Positions 7,625-12,069 of a stretch of DNA of 12,069 nucleotides are shown here, piece after piece. The stretch is from positions 1 to 12,069 of the forward strand of contig SYAA01000029.1 in the NCBI GenBank assembly GCA_005789055.1. Direction: 5' to 3'. Under the pieces are notes generated by a model that was given only the letters and a program-made list of their open reading frames with translations, ran no database searches and had not been told where the DNA came from. This stretch comes from Actinomycetota bacterium (GTDB lineage: Bacteria; Actinomycetota; Actinomycetes; Mycobacteriales; Mycobacteriaceae). Position numbers and translations under genes: made by a program. Within the stretch, counting starts at the first letter, position 1; each line of letters begins with the position of its first letter.

Positions 7625-7788
7625 ACTGAGCACACCGAAACACACCCCGTCGCCGTTTCCGCAGGTCAGCGACGCAACCCGCGAGTTGTCCTGTACCCTT
7701 TGGAGCGCATGAACTTTGCCTGACGGCCACCCAGCGCCGCAGTCGCCGCAGCCGGCGCCCCCGCTGCACAACAGGAGAGCCGCCCCAC

Positions 7789-9156
7789 ATGGTCGCTATC
7801 GGTTCCATCAGCGGCAGCTGGAGCCCCGGACGCGGCATCGTCACGGAATGGACGGCGTCGCCGTTCAGCCGGGAACTCGCGGCGCTGGCGCCTGACGACC
7901 CTCTCCCGCCCACCTTCCAGCAGGCGAAGCATCTCCGCTCGGCGCACTCCGCTCGGAATCTTCGACATCGAACCCCACGGCTGATCCTGACGTCCTGGAA
8001 CGTCGCCGGCTGGTGTGACATCGCCGCAATGACCGGTGCCATCAACGCTCACCTGCGCCGCCACGACACCTACCACAGCGCTTTCCACATCACCGACGAA
8101 GGCGACATTGTCCGGCGCACCATCGATACGCCCGGACACATCGAATTCTCCCCCGCGGTGCTCGGATTCATGGAGCAGGACCAGGTCCGCGAGCGCGTCC
8201 TCACGGCAACCCCGGACACCCTGGAATGGGACTGCTTCACCTTCGGCGTCATCCAGAAAGATGACCACTTCACCGTCTACGCCAACATCGACCACCTGCA
8301 CACCGACGGAAGCTCGTCGCTGGTGATCTATCACGACATCACCCAGGACTACCGAGCTCTGAATTGCGACAGCGGCGGGGCCGAACCCGACCCCACCAGC
8401 TATCGAGACTTCACCGCGCGCCAACACGTCGAAGTCGACACACTCACCAGCGACTCCCGGACGATCAAAGACTGGGTGAACTTCGCCATCGAAGCCGACG
8501 GTGAGTGGCCGAGTTTCCCGCTCGAGTTGGGCAGCGCCCCTGACGGTTCCGGGCGGTCCTTCACCGTGGAACTCCTCGATGCGGCGCAGACCGAAGCCTT
8601 CGACAATGCGTGCGGCCGGGCCGGAGCACGATTCAGCGGTGGGGTTCTGGCATGCACCGCGATCGCCGACCACCAGTTCACTCACGCCGGCACCGTTCAC
8701 ATCCTCAGTCCCCTGGACACTCGAACCGAGGACCAGGCGATCAGCGCCGGGTGGTACGCCAGCCTGTTTCCCATTTCCGTCGAAGTCACCGCGAACGACT
8801 TCGGCAGAACAGCACGATCAGCACAGAAATCCTTCGATGCCAACAAACACCTATCGGCCGTGCCCTTCGACCGCGTGCTCGACTTGGTCGACTCCGACGA
8901 ACTCAACGACACTGGTTCCAGCCGGCCGATGATGGTGTCGATCTTCGACTTCCGGAGACTCTCCGCGGCGAACGCCGACAACCTGGGGATGTTCATCGAC
9001 GACCTCAATCAAGGCGGGATCAACGTCTGGGTGACCCGTAACTCCGACGCCACGATCGTTACCTTCTCCTTCCCCGACACCTTCGATAGCCGCCGTTCGA
9101 TCCACCACTATGTGGCCGCGCTTCGCGACGAATTCATCTCCGCCGCCTGCGGCTGA
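7789..9156 (+). CDS. PapA-type acyltransferase (condensation-domain superfamily)
   Basis: A 455-residue protein of the polyketide-associated PapA family, close to the PapA1/PapA2/PapA3 branch. The ATG at 7789 has AGGAGA 10 nt upstream. The catalytic motif is DHLHTDG (168-174): H169 is the general base and D173-G174 complete H-x3-D-G. The first His of the canonical HHxxxDG is Asp, as I recall for the mycobacterial PapA trehalose acyltransferases. Other shared stretches are INAHLRRHDTY (85-95), WDCFTFGVIQ (147-156) and SYRDF..RQH (204-213). The family moves fatty or polyketide acyl groups onto sugar or alcohol hydroxyls of cell-envelope lipids (sulfolipid, acyltrehaloses, phthiocerol esters). 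Here no PKS, FadD or MmpL gene accompanies it within the window, so the acyl donor and acceptor are unknown. The likely location is the inner face of the membrane or cytosol. Confidence 0.92.
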   Translation: MVAIGSISGSWSPGRGIVTEWTASPFSRELAALAPDDPLPPTFQQAKHLRSAHSARNLRHRTPRLILTSWNVAGWCDIAAMTGAINAHLRRHDTYHSAFHITDEGDIVRRTIDTPGHIEFSPAVLGFMEQDQVRERVLTATPDTLEWDCFTFGVIQKDDHFTVYANIDHLHTDGSSSLVIYHDITQDYRALNCDSGGAEPDPTSYRDFTARQHVEVDTLTSDSRTIKDWVNFAIEADGEWPSFPLELGSAPDGSGRSFTVELLDAAQTEAFDNACGRAGARFSGGVLACTAIADHQFTHAGTVHILSPLDTRTEDQAISAGWYASLFPISVEVTANDFGRTARSAQKSFDANKHLSAVPFDRVLDLVDSDELNDTGSSRPMMVSIFDFRRLSAANADNLGMFIDDLNQGGINVWVTRNSDATIVTFSFPDTFDSRRSIHHYVAALRDEFISAACG

Positions 9157-9252
9157 ACAGGTGGCATTTCGCTAAGGCTGCTGTCCCCCAATCGGTGGAC
9201 GCTGGACCTCACCCGCATGAAGGGCCGGTCGCCCGACAGGCACGGAGGCGGA

Positions 9253-9281
9253 TTTCGGCCAGTGTGAAGACACGGCCGAAA
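9253..9281 (+). other. Strong hairpin in the leader of the small secreted protein gene
   Basis: TTTCGGCC (9253-9260) pairs with GGCCGAAA (9274-9281). Inside, GTGT (9262-9265) pairs with ACAC (9270-9273) around a GAAG tetraloop, with a single bulged A at 9261. That is twelve base pairs with one bulge. It lies 29 nt before the ATG at 9311 and leaves the AAGGAG ribosome site (9300-9305) free. It could be a structured 5' leader or the end of the upstream acyltransferase transcript; it lacks the T tract of a normal terminator. Confidence 0.6.
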
Positions 9282-9310
9282 CCTCGGCCCCGAACGCCGA
9301 AGGAGTCATC

Positions 9311-9589
9311 ATGTATCGCACCATCACCCGCCGCATCACCGCCGCGATCGCCGCCCCCGTCGCTGCCGCTGGGATTTTCCTGGGCAGCATGACACTCGGT
9401 ACCGCCGCGTCGGCCGTTGCCGAACCCACGGCGTCGACGGAGTGCAGCAGCATGGCGATGCCCGCCACCCAGTTCGGCACCACCAATCCGAACCCACTGA
9501 CTCGAGCCGGCCAGATCGCCGCGGCCCGCAACCCCGCGGCTCCCGGCGGAACCATGGACATGGGCTGCCCGGTCGTCGGACACGGCTGA
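9311..9589 (+). CDS. Small secreted protein with Met and Cys motifs
   Basis: A 92-residue exported protein. The ATG at 9311 has AAGGAG at 9300-9305, 5 nt before it. The signal peptide has a basic start (RTITRRI, residues 3-9), a long hydrophobic/Ala core and a cleavage site near ASAVA-EP (37/38). The mature part of about 55 residues has only two Cys, in ECSSMAMPAT and TMDMGCPVVGHG, which could form one disulfide. Met-x-Met pairs lie next to both Cys, and a single His is at the end. The middle (NPNPLTRAGQIAAARNPAAPGG) is polar and probably flexible. I recall similar short secreted proteins in mycobacteria but no function. Met-x-Met plus Cys could bind Cu(I), which is only a guess. It has its own leader with a hairpin and is followed by a strong terminator, so it appears to be a one-gene unit. 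Confidence 0.85.
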   Translation: MYRTITRRITAAIAAPVAAAGIFLGSMTLGTAASAVAEPTASTECSSMAMPATQFGTTNPNPLTRAGQIAAARNPAAPGGTMDMGCPVVGHG

Positions 9590-9606
9590 GTCGGCGTACC
9601 TGATCG

Positions 9607-9637
9607 AAACAGCCCAGCCAACTCGGCTGGGCTGTTT
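9607..9637 (+). terminator. Intrinsic terminator after the small secreted protein gene
   Basis: A perfect 13-bp inverted repeat, AAACAGCCCAGCC (9607-9619) and GGCTGGGCTGTTT (9625-9637), surrounds a 5-nt loop (AACTC). It begins 17 nt after the stop codon and ends in TTT followed by CCGTTT, a T-rich stretch for this GC level. This is the clearest terminator in the window. Confidence 0.88.
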
Positions 9638-9714
9638 CCGTTTGGTGCTGTATCCGGTATTCGTCACCGAGCGGGGATTTTGGCAAAGATTTCACCGATC
9701 GCCACCCGCGGTGC

Positions 9715-9720
9715 TAACTT
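9715..9720 (+). promoter_or_regulatory. Candidate -10 box (TAACTT) for the zinc-ribbon gene
   Basis: TAACTT fits TANNNT, with TTCACC (9691-9696) as a weak -35 at an 18-bp spacing. The transcript would start near 9727, leaving a leader of about 47 nt that includes the AAGGGA ribosome site (9761-9766). The position after a strong terminator makes a promoter here necessary. Confidence 0.4.
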
Positions 9721-9773
9721 ACCCTCGTTGACCCCTCGGGCGGGGATCACAGTGAGCTCGAAGGGATCAACTG

Positions 9774-10208
9774 TTGCTCGGCTCAGCATTCACAACACCC
9801 GGCGTTGATCGACCGGTTCATTCCGGTGCGCTGAACTGGATGCAGGCTGACCGAGACCGTTTAACACACGTGCTTCGCGGTGTCGCTGCCGAACTCGACG
9901 GACTCGATCGCGAGTTGTCAGCCATCGAGTGGCAGCGCGGCAGGGCGACCGGTCCCGCCATCAGCGAAGCGCCGGTTGGTGAATTGCATTGCACACAAAC
10001 CGCCCTGGAAGCCAAGCGTGAGCAACTGACCACGCGACTGCACGTCATGGCAGGGCAACTCAATCAGCTCGATCTGGTGCTCTCAGGTCTACGCGGTCAT
10101 GAGTACTCCCCGACCGGCAGAGTGGGTATCTGCCCGCAGTGCGGGTATCCCAGCCTTGAGTCGGGGATGTGCGCATACTGCCGGCCTCACCTGTTGACAG
10201 GCGACTAA
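9774..10208 (+). CDS. Small coiled-coil protein with C-terminal zinc ribbon
   Basis: A 144-residue protein of no family I recognise. The start is TTG at 9774 because AAGGGA lies 7 nt upstream; the next in-frame candidate, ATG 9840 (residue 23), has no ribosome site. Residues 24-56 and about 70-107 form two heptad-like helices (Leu-rich, with many Glu, Asp, Arg and Gln) split by a Gly/Pro/Ala linker, suggesting a helical hairpin. The end carries a four-Cys zinc ribbon: C120-x2-C123-x9-C133-x2-C136 in [17 protein letters not shown]. The layout of a coiled-coil hairpin plus C4 zinc finger recalls, in miniature, DksA/TraR-type RNA polymerase regulators and the DUF164/CT398 zinc-ribbon proteins, but the Cys spacing differs from DksA and no homology is claimed. 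Its stop overlaps the stop of the convergent kinase gene by 4 nt. Confidence 0.78.
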   Translation: MLGSAFTTPGVDRPVHSGALNWMQADRDRLTHVLRGVAAELDGLDRELSAIEWQRGRATGPAISEAPVGELHCTQTALEAKREQLTTRLHVMAGQLNQLDLVLSGLRGHEYSPTGRVGICPQCGYPSLESGMCAYCRPHLLTGD

Positions 10209-11701
10209 GCGGGACCGATCCGCTCGGAGTCATAGATCAGAAGCCGTCCGTTCGACTCGACCACCGACAGCCACCGATCCTCGGTATCGATCGCCCCGTC
10301 ACGCAACACGTAGCGAAGTCGCGCGACAACGCTGGTCGGATCTCGCGGGGTGACCGAGATGAGCGACACCGACTCGATCGATCCCCAGAAATTCTGGTAA
10401 TCCGCCTGACCCGCGCGCTGCTGATAGTGCGTGTCCAACGTGTCCCAGGCACCCGCCGCGTTGCCGGGAAGTTCGCCATAGAAACCGGTGACTAAGTCCC
10501 GCATGGAATCGAAGGTCACCGGGGTCGCCGGTGGCGTCGAACTCGTCGTAGTAGCGACCACGCTCGACGAACGCGATGTCGACGCCGGCGTGGCCGCCGT
10601 GGTCGGCTCAGGTTGACTTCGGGGCCATACGGCGAACACCAGCGCACCGAGGATCATCACCAACGCGAGGGCGGCCAGTGCCCACGGCCAGCGCGGTTGG
10701 GACACCGTGTCGGACACCGGTTGAGGGGCGGACACCGGTTGGGGTTCACTCCGATCCGCGGAGTAGTCCACGGGCAGGATTGAGGTGCCAGGTGGGCTGG
10801 ACTGCTGCTCGCGAGGCGGCGGCGGCGCAGGCACTGCGGGTTGCGGCGGCCGGTTGCGGCCCGCGTACGTGGCATGCCCGAGTGCGTTGGCGAAGTCCGT
10901 GCAAGTCCGAAACCGCTCGCCGGGGTGCTTCGACAACGCGGTGGCTAGCACCGCATCGAGCGCTGCCAGATCCGGCCGAACATCGCTCAACCGGGGCGGC
11001 GGGGAGTTGAGGTGGCGGCCGATGACGACCGCGGGATTGGATGCGCCGAACATCGGCGACCCGGTCAATAGGTGATAGGCCGTGGCGGCCAAGCCGTACT
11101 GGTCGGCGCGGCCGTCGATGACCGCGCCGGTGAGTTGCTCGGGAGCTGCATAGTTCACCGTCCCCAACGTGACGTTGGTGTCGGTGAGCCCGCTGACCTC
11201 AGCAGCATTACGTGCGATCCCGAAGTCCGCCAACAGAACCCGACGACGGCCGCGGTCCGGTTTGGTCAGCAGAATATTGGGCGGCTTGATATCGCGATGG
11301 AGCAGACCACGGCCATGCGCGTAGTCGAGTGCGTCGGCCACCGCCGAGACGATCTCGACCACGTCGACGGCGGGCATGCCGGTCGGATAGTGCTCGCGAA
11401 GCAGCTTCCCGGCATCCGGACCATCGATGTAATCCATCGAGATCCACAGCTGACCCTCGAACTCACCACGATCATGAATACCCACGATATGCGGGTTGTA
11501 GAGCGTGGCGGCAAGCTCCGCTTCCCGATTGAAGCGAGCCCGGAACTCTGAGTCCACCGACATCTCGGCCGGCAGAATCTTTAGCGCGTCATGCCGCGGT
11601 AGTCGCGGATGAGCGACCAGGTAGACCTCACCCATGCCCCCGAAACCCAGCGACCGGAGGATCTGATACCCGGCGAAGTGATCGCCATTGGCCAAGGGCA
11701 T
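10205..11701 (-). CDS. Membrane Ser/Thr protein kinase, PknF-like, with NTF2-like outer domain
   Basis: A 498-residue receptor-type kinase. The N-terminus [15 protein letters not shown] matches the usual start of mycobacterial PknF-type kinases, so ATG 11701 was chosen although the frame is open to 11866. Kinase motifs: P-loop GFGGMGEVY (19-27), K41, E60, HRDIKPPN (135-142, D137 catalytic), DFG (159-161), activation-loop threonines T173, T175 and T178, APE (186-188). A Pro-rich linker (about 283-337) leads to one membrane helix (338-358), then a Ser/Thr/Pro stretch and an outer domain (395-498) resembling NTF2-like folds, with YQNFW and [17 protein letters not shown]. The inner domain would autophosphorylate and signal in response to an unknown outer cue. 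The gene follows amt by 40 nt on the same strand, and a TACCAT box lies 7 nt before the ATG. Its stop overlaps the zinc-ribbon gene stop. Confidence 0.95.
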   Translation of the reverse strand: MPLANGDHFAGYQILRSLGFGGMGEVYLVAHPRLPRHDALKILPAEMSVDSEFRARFNREAELAATLYNPHIVGIHDRGEFEGQLWISMDYIDGPDAGKLLREHYPTGMPAVDVVEIVSAVADALDYAHGRGLLHRDIKPPNILLTKPDRGRRRVLLADFGIARNAAEVSGLTDTNVTLGTVNYAAPEQLTGAVIDGRADQYGLAATAYHLLTGSPMFGASNPAVVIGRHLNSPPPRLSDVRPDLAALDAVLATALSKHPGERFRTCTDFANALGHATYAGRNRPPQPAVPAPPPPREQQSSPPGTSILPVDYSADRSEPQPVSAPQPVSDTVSQPRWPWALAALALVMILGALVFAVWPRSQPEPTTAATPASTSRSSSVVATTTSSTPPATPVTFDSMRDLVTGFYGELPGNAAGAWDTLDTHYQQRAGQADYQNFWGSIESVSLISVTPRDPTSVVARLRYVLRDGAIDTEDRWLSVVESNGRLLIYDSERIGPA

Positions 11702-11708
11702 GCGCGAA

Positions 11709-11714
11709 ATGGTA
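11709..11714 (-). promoter_or_regulatory. Candidate -10 box (TACCAT) for the kinase, leaderless arrangement
   Basis: Read on the - strand, TACCAT is followed by 7 nt and then the ATG at 11701, so transcription could begin at the start codon. There is no Shine-Dalgarno sequence before this ATG. The kinase may therefore be made both from its own promoter and by read-through from amt. Confidence 0.4.
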
Positions 11715-11741
11715 CCGAGGGTTTCGCCGGCATCGGCGGCC

Positions 11742-12069
11742 TCAGCCCACTTCCGAGCCATCCGGTCGCGGAGCGAACAATGATCGGCGTGACTGCTGCT
11801 GGCCATAGACGCCCTCGGCGTAGGCCGTCTCGGCGTGCTGAGTGAAGTCGACCCCGCTAGCCTCATCCTCCGCGCTGAGCCGGAAGCCCATGAGTTTTTC
11901 GATCAGGGCGGCAATGACGTAGCTCACAGTGAAGGCGTAGCCGGCCACCGCCGCTATCGCCATCGCCTGTTTGCCGAGCAAGCCCAGCCCGCCACCGAAG
12001 AAGAAACCTTGGGCGCCACCGGTCATCACTTCAGTGGCCAGCAGGCCGATCAGCAGCATGCCGACGACA
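11742..12069 (-). CDS. amt: Ammonium transporter Amt, C-terminal end (5' part outside window)
   Basis: The last 109 or so residues of an Amt/Mep/Rh ammonium channel; the frame runs off the right edge of the window. The sequence [14 protein letters not shown] and the glycine-rich [14 protein letters not shown] are typical of the region before the final membrane helix, which reads [26 protein letters not shown]. It is followed by the cytosolic tail [25 protein letters not shown], the conserved C-terminal segment (with the Gly-x-Asp turn) that couples the three subunits and is the contact area for GlnK/PII control. A further 16 or so polar residues, some basic, end the protein. Amt conducts ammonium or ammonia across the inner membrane when nitrogen is scarce. 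No glnK follows, as is often seen; the next gene on this strand is the Ser/Thr kinase 40 nt away. Confidence 0.95.
   Translation of the reverse strand, partial: VVGMLLIGLLATEVMTGGAQGFFFGGGLGLLGKQAMAIAAVAGYAFTVSYVIAALIEKLMGFRLSAEDEASGVDFTQHAETAYAEGVYGQQQSRRSLFAPRPDGSEVG

Noticed and set aside
7666..8700. Open frame (344 codons) on the - strand opposite the PapA-like gene
   Set aside because: No domain motif, and the + strand protein has a full PapA signature.
11702..11866. Upstream extension of the kinase to the first start codon of its open frame
   Set aside because: The extra 55 residues overlap the amt coding region, have no kinase features, and the MPLANG start is the usual one for this kinase type.

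Overview
The window is high-GC actinobacterial DNA that most resembles a mycobacterium, probably an environmental Mycolicibacterium-type species. The reasons are a gene order that follows, as I remember it, the Mycobacterium tuberculosis block Rv0766c to Rv0759c (a CYP123-like P450, an SDR, CYP51, a ferredoxin, Rv0762c, AdhB, Rv0760c, a HIT protein), a PapA-type acyltransferase, a PknF-like membrane kinase, and several TANNNT -10 boxes placed 6-7 nt before a start codon, as expected for leaderless mycobacterial transcripts. All homology calls come from reading motifs and from memory; no search was run.

Region 1 (1-4796, + strand) is a tightly packed oxidative operon. It holds the end of a P450, an SDR that overlaps both neighbours, CYP51 (sterol 14-alpha-demethylase family), a [3Fe-4S]-type ferredoxin 11 nt downstream, and a SnoaL-like protein. 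An 82-nt gap carrying a KstR-like palindrome (AGAAC-AC-GTTCT) follows, then a zinc alcohol dehydrogenase of the NDMA/mycofactocin-linked type and a ketosteroid-isomerase-like protein. Together these look like a module for hydroxylating and then oxidising or rearranging a sterol or isoprenoid-like substrate. The ferredoxin would feed electrons to the P450s; no ferredoxin reductase lies in the window.

Region 2 (4797-7118) has a convergent gene for a secreted GDPD-fold protein whose metal-binding residues are replaced. It sits between the operon and the HIT gene, where I recall no gene in M. tuberculosis. After the HIT gene come a protein built on an 11-unit decapeptide repeat and a tRNA-Thr(TGT).

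Region 3 (7119-10208) is accessory-looking: a 107-residue protein of unknown family, a stand-alone PapA-like acyltransferase with its catalytic His-x3-Asp-Gly motif, a small secreted Met/Cys protein with a strong hairpin in its leader and a strong terminator behind it, and a small coiled-coil plus zinc-ribbon protein starting at TTG.

Region 4 (10205-12069, - strand) has a PknF-like Ser/Thr kinase with one membrane segment and an NTF2-like outer domain, directly downstream of the end of an Amt ammonium transporter. The kinase gene overlaps the zinc-ribbon gene tail to tail by 4 nt.

Nothing here is a clear defence, mobile or biosynthetic system. No insertion sequence, integrase, CRISPR array or rRNA was seen. 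The least ordinary items are the GDPD-like protein lacking its metal ligands, the decapeptide-repeat protein, the Met/Cys secreted peptide with its leader hairpin, and the Amt-kinase pairing.
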